Notes: generated by a model from the letters alone, not told the origin. Shown: positions 35,973 through 46,137, counted from the stretch's first letter. The stretch: DNA of 64,000 bases from Bacillus sp. HSf4 (GCF_029537375.1 NZ_CP120679.1:539501-603500); one strand, 5' to 3'. Numbers and translations: made by a program.

Positions 35973-37391
35973 ATGGAAGACAAACAAAATAAAGGTTTCA
36001 AAGTAAAGATTCAACGTTTCGGCAGCTATTTAAGCGGAATGATTATGCCGAACATCGGCGCATTTATCGCATGGGGCATCATTACCGCCTTATTTATTCC
36101 GACGGGGTGGATGCCGAATGAAGCGCTCGCTTCATTGGTTGATCCGATGATTAAATACTTGCTGCCGCTATTGATCGGCTACACGGGCGGTAAGATGGTG
36201 TACGACCACCGCGGAGGCGTCGTCGGGGCGACAGCTGCTATCGGCGTCATTGTCGGCGCAGACATTCCGATGTTCCTCGGCGCGATGATCACGGGGCCGC
36301 TGGGCGGCTATTTGATCAAATTGACCGACAGGCTTTTCAAAGATAAGGTCCGTTCAGGATTTGAAATGCTGATCAACAACTTCACGGCCGGCATCCTCGG
36401 ATTTATCCTGACCGTGCTCGGTTTCTTGGCGATCGGTCCGGTTGTGCTCGGCTTGAATAAAACATTGGCGGCCGGTGTGGAAGTGATCGTCAATGCGAAC
36501 CTGCTGCCGCTGGCCAGCATTTTTGTAGAACCGGCGAAAGTTCTTTTCCTGAACAATGCCATCAACCACGGGATTTTGAGTCCGATTGGGATTGAAGAAG
36601 CGGCCAATACAGGAAAATCGATTTTGTTCCTGCTCGAAGCGAATCCTGGACCGGGCCTCGGCATTCTGCTGGCTTATATGGTATTCGGAAGAGGAACATC
36701 AAAGCAAACCGCGCCTGGGGCTGCGGTCATTCACTTCCTTGGGGGAATTCATGAAATCTATTTCCCTTACATCTTGATGAAACCGCTGCTCATTTTAGCT
36801 GCAATCGCAGGGGGTGCAAGCGGTGTGCTGACATTCTCCATCTTTAATGCGGGGCTTGCGGCCGTTCCGTCTCCGGGAAGCATTATCGCAGTTTTGGCGA
36901 TGACACCGAAAGGCAACCACATCGGCATTATCCTTGGTGTTCTTGTCGCGGCGGCGGTCTCATTTATTGTGGCGGCGCTCATTCTCAAAACATCTAAAGC
37001 AGCTGATGAAGATTTAACAGCAGCGACGGAAAAAATGCAGCAAATGAAAGGCAAGAAAAGCCAGGCCGTTTCTGCCTTGACTTCAGCTGAACAAGCTGAG
37101 GAATCAGCATACGAAAATGTCGGCAAAATCATCTTCGCTTGTGATGCCGGAATGGGCTCCAGTGCGATGGGAGCGTCCATTTTGAAAAACAAAGTCAAAA
37201 AGGCTGAACTCGATATCGATGTTTCCAATACATCGATTAACAATCTGCCGGATGACGCGGATATCGTCATTACGCATAAAGATTTGACGGAGCGCGCGAA
37301 AGCGAAGCTTCCAACCGCCAAACACATTTCAGTAGAAAATTTTCTTAACAGTCCAAAATACGACGAACTGATCAATCAGCTGAAAAAATAA
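35973..37391 (+). CDS. mtlA: PTS mannitol permease EIICB
   Basis: A 472-residue membrane permease that imports and phosphorylates D-mannitol. Residues 1-340 are the IIC channel (GSYLSGMIMPNIGAFIAWG; NAINHGILSPIG; GIHEIYFPYIL). A linker leads to a IIB domain with IIFACDAGMGSSAMGAS, the phosphorylated Cys being near residue 390. There is no IIA domain; that is supplied by mtlF, as in B. subtilis. The ATG follows AAAGGAGGT. Confidence 0.96.
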   Translation: MEDKQNKGFKVKIQRFGSYLSGMIMPNIGAFIAWGIITALFIPTGWMPNEALASLVDPMIKYLLPLLIGYTGGKMVYDHRGGVVGATAAIGVIVGADIPMFLGAMITGPLGGYLIKLTDRLFKDKVRSGFEMLINNFTAGILGFILTVLGFLAIGPVVLGLNKTLAAGVEVIVNANLLPLASIFVEPAKVLFLNNAINHGILSPIGIEEAANTGKSILFLLEANPGPGLGILLAYMVFGRGTSKQTAPGAAVIHFLGGIHEIYFPYILMKPLLILAAIAGGASGVLTFSIFNAGLAAVPSPGSIIAVLAMTPKGNHIGIILGVLVAAAVSFIVAALILKTSKAADEDLTAATEKMQQMKGKKSQAVSALTSAEQAEESAYENVGKIIFACDAGMGSSAMGASILKNKVKKAELDIDVSNTSINNLPDDADIVITHKDLTERAKAKLPTAKHISVENFLNSPKYDELINQLKK

Positions 37392-37404
37392 TATTTTGCA
37401 ACCC

Positions 37405-37428
37405 GTGAGCCTGTTCATTCAGGCTCAC
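37405..37428 (+). other. Hairpin between mtlA and mtlF
   Basis: GTGAGCCTG (37405-37413) and CAGGCTCAC (37420-37428) form a perfect 9-bp stem with a 6-nt loop and no T run. It may protect or process the mtlA message. Confidence 0.55.
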
Positions 37429-37458
37429 ACAACATGTATGAAAGAGAGTGATTTCCCA

Positions 37459-37899
37459 ATGAAACCAGTACTTGCAAAAGAAAACATTCATCTCAATCAA
37501 TCTGCCGCAACACAGGAAGAAGCGATCAGGCTTGCAGGAAAGGCTCTTGTTGATTCCGGGTATGTCACGGCGGACTATATCGAGAAGATGCTTGAGAGGG
37601 AAAGCATAACATCCACTTACATGGGCAACGCGATCGCCATTCCGCACGGTACAGAAGACAGCAAACAAAACGTTCTTCACTCAGGCATCTCCGTCATTCA
37701 AATACCTGAAGGTGTTGAATACGGTGATGGAAATATTGCGAAAGTGGTTTTTGGCATCGCCGGGAAAAACGATGAACACCTTGAAATCCTTTCGAAGATT
37801 GCCATCGTCTGCTCTGAAACCGAAAATGTTGAACGATTGATCAACGCTGAAGACGAAGCTGAATTGATGACGGTTTTTGAAGAAGGTGCAGAGCTATGA
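37459..37899 (+). CDS. mtlF: PTS mannitol EIIA
   Basis: A 146-residue cytoplasmic phosphocarrier passing phosphate from HPr to MtlA. ITSTYMGNAIAIPHGTED carries the phosphorylated His near residue 63. The chosen ATG at 37459 has AAAGAGAG upstream; the frame continues 21 codons further up through the hairpin without a usable site. Its stop overlaps the mtlD start (ATGA). Confidence 0.95.
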   Translation: MKPVLAKENIHLNQSAATQEEAIRLAGKALVDSGYVTADYIEKMLERESITSTYMGNAIAIPHGTEDSKQNVLHSGISVIQIPEGVEYGDGNIAKVVFGIAGKNDEHLEILSKIAIVCSETENVERLINAEDEAELMTVFEEGAEL

Positions 37900-39035
37900 T
37901 CGCCTTGCACTTTGGCGCGGGCAATATCGGCCGCGGATTCATCGGCGCCCTGCTCTGCAAATCGGGATATGAAGTTGTCTTTGCCGATGTGAATGAAACC
38001 GTCATCCAAGAACTGAACGAAAAGCGGCGCTATACCGTCGAATTGGCTGACACAGCCCGGAAGACGGAAACGATCGGCCCCGTCCGGGCGATCAACAGCG
38101 GCACAGAGCTTGAAGTGTTGTATGAAACACTTGAACAAGCCGATCTCGTGACAACAGCCGTCGGCCCATCAGTGCTGAAACTGATTGCCAAGCCGATCGC
38201 AGAAGGGCTGAAAAAGCGGCTCAAAACAAACGGCAAACCCCTTCACATCATCGCCTGTGAAAATATGATCGGCGGAAGCAGTCATCTGCAGGAGGAGGTT
38301 TTCAGCCACTTAAACGAAGAAGAGCGCAAAGCGCTTGACGGAGTCGTTGCCTTTCCGAATTCCGCGGTAGACCGGATTGTGCCGATCCAGCATCACGAAG
38401 ACCCGCTGAAGGTGAGCGTTGAGCCGTTCTTCGAATGGGCGGTCGACAAAACTGCGTTTATCAGCGATATCCCCGATATTCAAGGGGTGACCTATGTATC
38501 CGATCTTGCGCCTTTCATTGAAAGAAAGCTTTTTACCGTCAATACCGGACATGCCATGGCCGCATATGCCGGCTATCAAAAAGGACTCAAGACGATAAAA
38601 GAGGCCGTCGATCATCCGGAGGTGCGCCAAACGGTCGCAGGCGCGCTGGAAGAAACGGGGCGCTACCTTGTTGAGACATATGATTTTACAGAGGAGGAGC
38701 ACGAGCGCTATATTAAGAAAATTTTCAGCCGGTTTGAAAATGAAAGCCTCTCAGACGATGTCACACGTGTGGCCAGATCGCCGCTTCGTAAGCTTGGCCC
38801 GCATGACCGGCTTGTCGGTCCGGCCCAAAAGCTGAGCAAATCGGGGGTTGAACCTGTCCGCCTAGCGGAAGGGATCGCCTTGGCGCTGCAGTTCGATTTT
38901 GCTGATGATCAGGAAGCCGTTCAGCTTCAAAGCATGATCGCTGAAAAAGGCTATGAAGAAGTGCTTCAGGACGTATGCGGGCTCGACAAGAATGAATCTT
39001 TGTTCGCGCTGGTGATGAAGCATTTGAAACAATAG
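37896..39035 (+). CDS. mtlD: Mannitol-1-phosphate 5-dehydrogenase
   Basis: A 379-residue NAD-dependent polyol dehydrogenase converting mannitol 1-phosphate to fructose 6-phosphate. The N-terminal LHFGAGNIGRGFIGALL binds NAD; ENMIGGSSHLQEEV and the active-site segment FTVNTGHAMAAYAGY (conserved Asn, His) are present. It is translationally coupled to mtlF. Confidence 0.96.
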   Translation: MIALHFGAGNIGRGFIGALLCKSGYEVVFADVNETVIQELNEKRRYTVELADTARKTETIGPVRAINSGTELEVLYETLEQADLVTTAVGPSVLKLIAKPIAEGLKKRLKTNGKPLHIIACENMIGGSSHLQEEVFSHLNEEERKALDGVVAFPNSAVDRIVPIQHHEDPLKVSVEPFFEWAVDKTAFISDIPDIQGVTYVSDLAPFIERKLFTVNTGHAMAAYAGYQKGLKTIKEAVDHPEVRQTVAGALEETGRYLVETYDFTEEEHERYIKKIFSRFENESLSDDVTRVARSPLRKLGPHDRLVGPAQKLSKSGVEPVRLAEGIALALQFDFADDQEAVQLQSMIAEKGYEEVLQDVCGLDKNESLFALVMKHLKQ

Positions 39036-39117
39036 TTTCCGATAAAACCGCGGGAGCCTGGCGGGGGCCTGCCACAAACGGAACGAATGATAGGGTGGCT
39101 CGGGACATAACCTAGTA

Positions 39118-39150
39118 GAAGCATCAGCTGTCAGCTGATGTTTCTTCACT
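39118..39150 (+). terminator. Terminator of mtlAFD
   Basis: GAAGCATCAGCTG (39118-39130) and CAGCTGATGTTTC (39132-39144) form a long stem, followed by TTC. It lies about 80 nt after mtlD; the T run is weak. Confidence 0.55.
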
Positions 39151-39199
39151 TCTGAAAAAATTTCCACTTATATTTTAGTAAAAAATTAATTAGTTTGAA

Positions 39200-39228
39200 T
39201 TGAAGATTTCTTGTAAGCGTTTTATGAT
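39200..39228 (+). promoter_or_regulatory. mtlR promoter with cre
   Basis: TTGAAG (39200-39205) and TATGAT (39223-39228) are spaced 17 bp. TGTAAGCGTTTTAT (39212-39225) is a cre differing by one base from that at mtlA and placed alike, between the two boxes. Confidence 0.7.
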
Positions 39229-39301
39229 AGGGATACCATTTTCAACCGTCGGCACCCCCCTAATCACCCCGCAAAAACGACAACACCGGAGGCGGCGCTT
39301 T

Positions 39302-41380
39302 ATGTATATGACAGCAAGGGAACAAAAACTGATTAAATATCTTTTACACCAAAATCGTTATGTCAAAGTCAATGAAATTGCCGACTATATTGAAGTCAGC
39401 ACAAGGACGGTTCATCGCGAGCTCAAAGCGGTCAAATCCGCTCTGAGCGAGTATCAGCTCCAGCTTGATAAACAGCCTGGAAAAGGCTTGAAGCTGGTGG
39501 GAGCTTACCGGAATAAACAGCGGCTTCTCGGCGATCTGTCCAGGGATAACCATGTCGAATACAGCTCTGATGAACGAAAGCTGTTGATTTTGTGCGCGAT
39601 GCTTGAAGCGGGTGAGCCGATCAAGCTTTATACAATCGCCAATGATTTGCAGGTGACGACAGCGACCATCAGCAATGACCTTGATGAGCTGGAGAATTGG
39701 ATCGCCCCGTTCGGACTTTCGCTGATCAGAAAAAGAGGCTATGGCATTGAGCTGAGAGGACCTGAAGACGCAAAACGGAAAATCGTCGGAAATCTTATGG
39801 CGGACAAACTTGACGTTCAGCAGTTTCTGGAGACGATCGAAATGAATATTAAAGGCAAGAACGAAGCGCCGGAAAAAATATTTGGGGTCGTCAGCAGGGG
39901 GAAATTGCTGAAAGCGGAAAAGGTGCTGTTTGAGATGAAAGAAAAGCATGGGCTTTCTCTTTCCGACAGCGCCTATATCGCCCTTGTCGTACACTTGACG
40001 TTTGCGATTGAACGAATTCAGCTTGGCGAAGTGATCAATATCAATGACAAAGAATTGGCGGAGCTGAAAAATACAAAAGAATTTGAGCTTGCCCTTGCGA
40101 TGGCAGACGCGCTCGAAGAAGCGTTTCACGTGAAGATCCCGGAAGCTGAAGCCGGGTATATCACGATGCATTTGCGAAGCGCCAACAAGAGCTTTAAAAC
40201 GGACTACAGGGCGGAAGATATCGAGCTTGACACCGCTCTCAGGACGAAAAGGCTGATTGATTTCATCTCGCAAAAAACGGGGATGAATTTAACCGGCAAC
40301 CATTCGCTGTATGAAGGATTAATCGCCCATCTCGAGCCTGCGATCATCCGCATTAAAGAAAAAATGTCGGTGCACAACCCTTTAACAGAGCAGGTGAAAA
40401 AAGATTATTTTCTCTTGTATATGGCGATTGAAGAGGGTGTCGAAACATTTTTTCCGGAGATTCGTTTTCCTGAGGAAGAAATTGCTTTTATTGTCCTTCA
40501 TTTTGGGTCAGCCCTTGAAATGAGCAAACAAAAAGTAGATATCAGCGCGCTTGTCATCTGTTCAAGCGGGATCGGCTCATCCAAGATGCTGGCTTCAAGA
40601 TTGAAAAAAGAGCTTCCTGAAATCGCGTCATTTGACATTTCTTCGCTGATGGAACTGAAAACAAAGAATGCCGAAGCGTACGACATCATTGTCTCAACTG
40701 TGCCGATTCCGTATGAAGGGGTCGATTATGTCACCGTCAGCCCGCTGCTTAATGAAGAGGACGTCAAACAAATCAAACACCAATTAACCCGAAAAATTCC
40801 GCTGATTTTAAAGAAAAAAAGATCGGAAACAAAACAGTCCGAACCGTTTCCCGATATGCTTGATATCGCTCGGAAAATCAGCCGTTATGCAGCGGTGATT
40901 CAAGATGTTTTATCCCATTTTACGGTTGACGTGTACAAGAATGATACAAGTCACGAACAGACGGTGAGACGCATCTGCGGGATGCTGGAAGAGCAAGGAT
41001 TGATCACCGACAGCCGGCAAGTGGCTGAAGGGCTTTTAAAACGTGAAGCACAAGGAGGTCTGGGAATACCGGGTACATCCTTCGCACTGTTTCATTTAAA
41101 AAGCGAAGCGGCCGCCGTGCCGCTATTCAAAACCGTTGACCTCTCGGCACCGCATGAGATCAGAGGAATGGACGGAAGCGTCATGCAGATGTCGCGAATG
41201 CTGATCATGCTGGCCCCGGCCGGAATTTCTCCAGAAGGAGCCGAACTGTTAAGTCTGATCAGCTCATCGATTATTGAAAGCGATGAAAGCCTGCGTGCAT
41301 ACCAGACGGGTGACGCAGATGAGCTTTACAGCAGGCTGAACATGTTATTTCACAAATTCATCCAAAACAAAGAATGGTGA
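39302..41380 (+). CDS. mtlR: MtlR, PTS-controlled activator of mannitol genes
   Basis: A 692-residue activator close to the 694 of B. subtilis. In order: DeoR-like and Mga-like HTH motifs ([20 protein letters not shown]), PRD1 (about 195-300), PRD2 (about 310-410, with [11 protein letters not shown]), a EIIB-Gat-like domain with [14 protein letters not shown] (Cys about residue 420, equivalent to Cys419 of B. subtilis), and an EIIA-Mtl-like C-terminus. Activity is set by PTS phosphorylation of these domains. The start follows CCGGAGGCG; the frame reaches back through the promoter. Confidence 0.94.
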   Translation: MYMTAREQKLIKYLLHQNRYVKVNEIADYIEVSTRTVHRELKAVKSALSEYQLQLDKQPGKGLKLVGAYRNKQRLLGDLSRDNHVEYSSDERKLLILCAMLEAGEPIKLYTIANDLQVTTATISNDLDELENWIAPFGLSLIRKRGYGIELRGPEDAKRKIVGNLMADKLDVQQFLETIEMNIKGKNEAPEKIFGVVSRGKLLKAEKVLFEMKEKHGLSLSDSAYIALVVHLTFAIERIQLGEVININDKELAELKNTKEFELALAMADALEEAFHVKIPEAEAGYITMHLRSANKSFKTDYRAEDIELDTALRTKRLIDFISQKTGMNLTGNHSLYEGLIAHLEPAIIRIKEKMSVHNPLTEQVKKDYFLLYMAIEEGVETFFPEIRFPEEEIAFIVLHFGSALEMSKQKVDISALVICSSGIGSSKMLASRLKKELPEIASFDISSLMELKTKNAEAYDIIVSTVPIPYEGVDYVTVSPLLNEEDVKQIKHQLTRKIPLILKKKRSETKQSEPFPDMLDIARKISRYAAVIQDVLSHFTVDVYKNDTSHEQTVRRICGMLEEQGLITDSRQVAEGLLKREAQGGLGIPGTSFALFHLKSEAAAVPLFKTVDLSAPHEIRGMDGSVMQMSRMLIMLAPAGISPEGAELLSLISSSIIESDESLRAYQTGDADELYSRLNMLFHKFIQNKEW

Positions 41381-41381
41381 A

Positions 41382-41410
41382 AAGGCCCCGGAGCATCCTC
41401 CGGGGCTTTG
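41382..41410 (+). terminator. Terminator of mtlR
   Basis: GCCCCGGAG (41385-41393) and CTCCGGGGC (41398-41406) with flanking AAA/TTT, 4 nt after the stop. Confidence 0.85.
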
Positions 41411-41413
41411 CGT

Positions 41414-41439
41414 GTTTAAACAGACCAATCGGCGGCTAA
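41414..41439 (+). promoter_or_regulatory. SigB-type promoter of ydaD
   Basis: GTTTAA (41414-41419), 14 bp, GGCTAA (41434-41439) fits the SigB consensus GTTTAA-N12-15-GGGWAW with one change. ydaD is a SigB general-stress gene in B. subtilis. Confidence 0.65.
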
Positions 41440-41473
41440 AAGGAAAGTAATATAACAAAAGGGAGGAATTAAA

Positions 41474-42862
<1,389 letters not shown>

Positions 42863-42864
<2 letters not shown>

Positions 42865-42896
42865 CGAATGGGAGCAGCTCTCATTCGCTTTTTTCT
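42863..42896 (+). terminator. Terminator of ydaDE
   Basis: AGCGAATG-GAG and CTC-CATTCGCT (42863-42889), followed by six T. The converging DUF2283 gene ends within it. Confidence 0.85.
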
Positions 42897-43258
42897 CTTT
42901 CAATATCAAAACCGATGAAATGCCGAAATTCGTCATCAGCAAAATAAAAACGAATCCCGTTCATTTGCAGCATGTTTACTGCCTTTAAACCGTTCGCCCG
43001 AAAGCGATAGATGGATCTGTCTGCCAAGGATGCGACTTCAAGCTTGCGCTTCCTACCGGTTAAGCTTCCAAGCCGGGCGACATCAGGTGCGGCTTTTCCC
43101 GTAAATTCAATGCCGATGATCCGGTTGTCGCGATCAAGATCAGCCATCAATGGCGAATCTCCGATATCTTCAGTTGTGACGGGGGCGGTCTGCTTTTCCG
43201 TCAGGGAAATATAGCCCATATCAGCTTCAGCATCAAATGCAATTAAAATATTCATCAT
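42881..43258 (-). CDS. DUF2283-domain protein with unknown C-terminal half
   Basis: A 125-residue cytoplasmic protein. Residues 1-60 resemble DUF2283 (AFDAEADMGYISLT, DLDRDNRIIGIEFTG). The C-terminal half, beginning RKRKLEVASLADRS and ending RHFIGFDIEREKSE, belongs to no family I recognise. Two adjacent ATGs follow GAGGTGGTG. It stands alone, convergent with ydaE and divergent from ydaG. Function unknown. Confidence 0.7.
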   Translation of the reverse strand: MMNILIAFDAEADMGYISLTEKQTAPVTTEDIGDSPLMADLDRDNRIIGIEFTGKAAPDVARLGSLTGRKRKLEVASLADRSIYRFRANGLKAVNMLQMNGIRFYFADDEFRHFIGFDIEREKSE

Positions 43259-43277
43259 GACACCACCTCATTCCATT

Positions 43278-43304
43278 GTTTAATATACCGGACATTGTGG
43301 AAAA
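43278..43304 (+). promoter_or_regulatory. SigB-type promoter of ydaG
   Basis: GTTTAA (43278-43283), 15 bp, GGAAAA (43299-43304). ydaG is SigB-dependent in B. subtilis. Confidence 0.55.
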
Positions 43305-43339
43305 GTAACAGTGGACTCGATGAAAAGGAGGAACTTAAA

Positions 43340-43762
43340 ATGGATCAGCAGCAGATCAAACAAAAGGTGCTCGATATTCTCGATCATCATAAGATCGGTA
43401 CGCTTGCCACGGTTGAACAGGGGAAGCCCAATTCCCGCTATATGACGTTCTTCCACGACGGAATGACACTCTACACGCCGACAAGCGATGAAACACACAA
43501 AGCCGAAGAGATCGACAACAATCCGAATGTCCATGTGCTTTTAGGCTATGACGGAGAAGGCTTCGGCGACGCTTATCTGGAAATCAAGGGGACGGCCGAG
43601 CTGAACCACTCAAAAGAATTAAAGGATCAAATCTGGGATGAACGACTTGAGCGCTGGTTTGACGGAAAAGACGATCCAAACCTGACCGTGCTTGAAATCC
43701 ATCCTTCGGAAATCAGGCTGATGAACGGAGGGGAAAGCACTCCGGTGACCCTTGATTTATAG
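43340..43762 (+). CDS. ydaG: General stress protein 26, pyridoxamine-phosphate-oxidase fold
   Basis: A 140-residue flavin-binding split-barrel protein, the same length as B. subtilis YdaG. IGTLATVEQGKPNSRYMTF and LYTPTSDETHKAEEIDNNP are the FMN-binding strands; LEIHPSEIRLM closes the barrel. The exact reaction is unknown. The ATG follows AAAAGGAGG. Confidence 0.9.
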   Translation: MDQQQIKQKVLDILDHHKIGTLATVEQGKPNSRYMTFFHDGMTLYTPTSDETHKAEEIDNNPNVHVLLGYDGEGFGDAYLEIKGTAELNHSKELKDQIWDERLERWFDGKDDPNLTVLEIHPSEIRLMNGGESTPVTLDL

Positions 43763-43768
43763 CACAGT

Positions 43769-43797
43769 TTGTCATTTGGATCATTCTGTAGTATAAT
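43769..43797 (+). promoter_or_regulatory. Near-consensus SigA promoter of a structured RNA
   Basis: TTGTCA (43769-43774), 17 bp, TATAAT (43792-43797). The predicted start is near 43804. No coding gene lies directly downstream. Confidence 0.7.
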
Positions 43798-43803
43798 ACA
43801 ACA

Positions 43804-44142
43804 CAGGAACACGCTAAGAGCAAATAATGGAAAGTAAACTTCTTTTTTCTTTCTTAGAAGATGCTTGTTTTCTTCCTCTGACCGCCCCTAACACAGGCTA
43901 GAGGGAAAAAAGACTTTTTGTTTCACAATTCACACTGGCGCGGCTTCGGAGCCGCAAGGACGATTGAGAGGTAGGGCTTTCGTTGTCTTGGTTTCAGAAA
44001 TTCCATGGTGTTTACTTTCACTCGGAACGATAGATGCTGATCTTCCGCAGTTTTAGCGGACTTTTGAATATAAATATTTGCTCGAATAAAAAGACTAAAT
44101 GAAATGGAAAACCGCTTTGGCGCATGCTGAAGCGGTTTTTTA
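43804..44142 (+). ncRNA. Candidate structured RNA (leader or sRNA) upstream of amj
   Basis: About 340 nt without a credible reading frame run from a strong promoter to a strong terminator. Helices that can be drawn: a long-range 10-bp closing stem, GAAAGTAAAC (43830-43839) with GTTTACTTTC (44010-44019); a GCGGCT/AGCCGC hairpin with TCGG loop (43940-43955); CCTCT/AGAGG (43875-43904); and TCCGC/GCGGA (44044-44060). CCCTA (43886-43890) could pair with TAGGG (43972-43976) as a pseudoknot. It matches no riboswitch class I know (T-box, ydaO c-di-AMP, M-box, yybP, SAM, lysine). It may be a leader regulating amj or an independent small RNA. Confidence 0.55.
44108..44142 (+). terminator. Terminator ending the structured RNA
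   Basis: AAAACCGCTT and AAGCGGTTTT flank a 12-nt loop, followed by further T. It sits 60 nt before the amj start. Confidence 0.8.
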
Positions 44143-44149
44143 AATTTCC

Positions 44150-44175
44150 GAAACCTTTCCTCGCAGTAAGAAGTC
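44150..44175 (+). promoter_or_regulatory. Possible SigM-type promoter of amj
   Basis: GAAAC (44150-44154) and AGTC (44172-44175), 17 bp apart, resemble the ECF sigma pattern GAAAC/CGTC. B. subtilis amj is SigM-dependent. The match is partial. Confidence 0.4.
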
Positions 44176-44201
44176 TAATCAATAGACTGGAGGACAGGAA
44201 T

Positions 44202-45011
44202 ATGGATGTTTTAACTTCAAAAGTACTCTTGATTTTTTGTTTTTTATTGCTCATACACTCTATTGAAACATTGGCTTATGCGGCCCGGCTGTCCGGCGCC
44301 AGAGTCGGGTTTATCGCTTCGGCTCTGTCCTTGTTTAATGTGATGGTGATCGTCTCGAGAATGTCCAATATGATTCAGCAGCCTGTGACGGGGAAGCTCG
44401 TTGATATGGCAGGCGCGGATGCACTCTCACTCGTGGGAAAGCAGTTTCGGTTTTTAATCTTCGGCTCAACCGTCGGGACCATCTGCGGAATGCTCCTCTT
44501 GCCGACATTCATCGCCGTTTTTTCGCGGGCGATCATTCATTTGGCCGGTAAGGACGGTTCTGTTTTGCACGTGTTTCGCAAGGCGTTTTCGAAAAGCAGC
44601 CTGAAAAATATGAGGCGCTATTTGAAAAGGCCGACTATACAATATGCAAAAGGCTTTCAGTTTCGCTTCATCCCAAAACGGCTGTTCGTTTTAAACATGG
44701 TGATCACGGCCATTTACACGATCGGTGTGCTGGCCGCCTTATACGCCGGTGTTCTCGTTCCGGAACGGCACACAACGGCAGTGATGGCATCAGGACTTGT
44801 CAATGGAATCGCAACGATGCTGTTGGCGCTGTTTGTCGATCCGAAGGTTTCCGTGCTGGCCGATGATGTGGCCAAAGGGAAGCGGAGCTATGTTTATTTG
44901 AAATGGGCCTCTGTCACAATGGCCGTATCCAGGGTAACCGGCACGGTTCTTGCGCAAATTTTGTTTATACCGGCATCTTACTATATCGCATGGATGACCA
45001 AATGGATGTAG
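44202..45011 (+). CDS. amj: Amj, alternate lipid II flippase
   Basis: A 269-residue membrane protein, the exact length of B. subtilis Amj (YdaH). Six or seven hydrophobic segments alternate with a basic cytoplasmic loop (MRRYLKRPTIQYAKGFQFR). HSIETLAYAARLSGARVGF at the N-terminus is a family signature. Amj moves the peptidoglycan precursor lipid II across the membrane when MurJ is absent or blocked. The ATG follows TGGAGGACAGG. A structured RNA with terminator lies directly upstream. Confidence 0.93.
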   Translation: MDVLTSKVLLIFCFLLLIHSIETLAYAARLSGARVGFIASALSLFNVMVIVSRMSNMIQQPVTGKLVDMAGADALSLVGKQFRFLIFGSTVGTICGMLLLPTFIAVFSRAIIHLAGKDGSVLHVFRKAFSKSSLKNMRRYLKRPTIQYAKGFQFRFIPKRLFVLNMVITAIYTIGVLAALYAGVLVPERHTTAVMASGLVNGIATMLLALFVDPKVSVLADDVAKGKRSYVYLKWASVTMAVSRVTGTVLAQILFIPASYYIAWMTKWM

Positions 45012-45057
45012 GTGTTATTTGACGAAATGATCAAAAAGCGAATGATATTATTTCGTT

Positions 45058-45086
45058 TTGTAAGATAAAGAAGAATGAAGTATAAT
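45058..45086 (+). promoter_or_regulatory. SigA-type promoter of the LCP gene
   Basis: TTGTAA (45058-45063), 17 bp, TATAAT (45081-45086), about 90 bp before the start. Confidence 0.6.
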
Positions 45087-45174
45087 TTTACGGATGGTGA
45101 ATACCTTTACAGCTTTCTTTTATTAATTGTCGACTATGTCATCCTGTGGTAGTCTATTTGGGGCGGTGATAATA

Positions 45175-46137
45175 GTGGATAATGTGAAAAGAGTAAGAGT
45201 AAAGGTAAAAAAGAAGAAGAAAAAACGGCGGAAAATCATCAAACGGCTGTTGCTATTCATCGTACTGCTTATCATTGCTGTTACAGGATACAGCATCTAC
45301 GAATACCGACAAGGTTTATCAGAGTCAGACGGAAGCTTTAAAAACGATGGTCAGTTCGAGTTCAACGGGGAAGGCTCGGATTTGGATGAAGTGAACGTCC
45401 TCGTACTCGGAATCGATTCCAGGGGGGAAGAGCATTCAAGATCGGATTCGATGATGGTCATTCATTACGATAAAAAACAAAAGCAGCCTAAATTGATCTC
45501 GATCATGAGGGACAGCTATGTCGATATACCGGGGCATGAAAAGCAAAAAATCAATGCAGCATATGCTTTCGGCGGCCCTGAGCTTGTCCGTCAAACACTG
45601 AAGGAAAATTTCGGTTTGAACATCAATTACTATGCCGTACTCGATTTTAAAGGGTTTGCCAAAGTCGTCGATGCGATTGCCCCCGATGGCATTGAAGTCA
45701 ATGTGCCGAAAAGGATGTCTTACGGAATCGGCATGACATTGGAACCGGGAAAGCAGGTTCTTCACGGTGACAAACTGCTCGGATATGTCCGGTTTAGACA
45801 TGACAGAGAAAGCGACTTTGGACGGGTAAGAAGGCAACAGGAGGTCTTTGGAAAGCTGGAGAAAGAAGCGGTGAATATCGGAAATGTCGCGCGGCTTCCG
45901 AAGGTGTTGGGCCTCGTCGACCCGTATGTCGAGACAAACCTTCCGAACGGCGTCATATTTTCAGTCGGTAAAGACTTCTTTTTAGGAGAAACAAAAGAAA
46001 CGAAAAGCTTCAGGCTGCCTGTTGACGGCTCATATACAAATCTAAGAGATCCAAAATACGGAGATGTGTTGGATTTGGATCTGGAAAAAAATAAAGAAGC
46101 ACTGCAACAATTTCTTGACGAGGGATCCGCCGAATAA
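45175..46137 (+). CDS. LytR-CpsA-Psr family cell-wall ligase
   Basis: A 320-residue type II membrane protein. A very basic cytoplasmic tail (RVKVKKKKKKRRKIIKRL) and one helix precede the LCP domain: VLVLGIDSRGEEHSRSDSMM with the phosphate-binding Arg/Asp, then LISIMRDSYVDIPGH, INAAYAFGGPELV, VRFRHDRESDFGR and RRQQEVF. These proteins attach teichoic acids or other polymers to peptidoglycan. The start is GTG at 45175 behind GGCGGTG. In B. subtilis no LCP gene sits here (tagT, tagU and tagV lie elsewhere), so this looks like an additional member. Confidence 0.88.
   Translation: MDNVKRVRVKVKKKKKKRRKIIKRLLLFIVLLIIAVTGYSIYEYRQGLSESDGSFKNDGQFEFNGEGSDLDEVNVLVLGIDSRGEEHSRSDSMMVIHYDKKQKQPKLISIMRDSYVDIPGHEKQKINAAYAFGGPELVRQTLKENFGLNINYYAVLDFKGFAKVVDAIAPDGIEVNVPKRMSYGIGMTLEPGKQVLHGDKLLGYVRFRHDRESDFGRVRRQQEVFGKLEKEAVNIGNVARLPKVLGLVDPYVETNLPNGVIFSVGKDFFLGETKETKSFRLPVDGSYTNLRDPKYGDVLDLDLEKNKEALQQFLDEGSAE

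Noticed and set aside
39344..40273. 309-codon open frame antisense to mtlR
   Set aside because: Lies wholly over the conserved mtlR gene, has no ribosome site and no recognisable motif; a by-product of codon bias.
43804..44142. c-di-AMP (ydaO) riboswitch or T-box before amj
   Set aside because: The conserved ydaO core and the T-box TGGTACCGCG element are absent; ydaO itself is not in this window.
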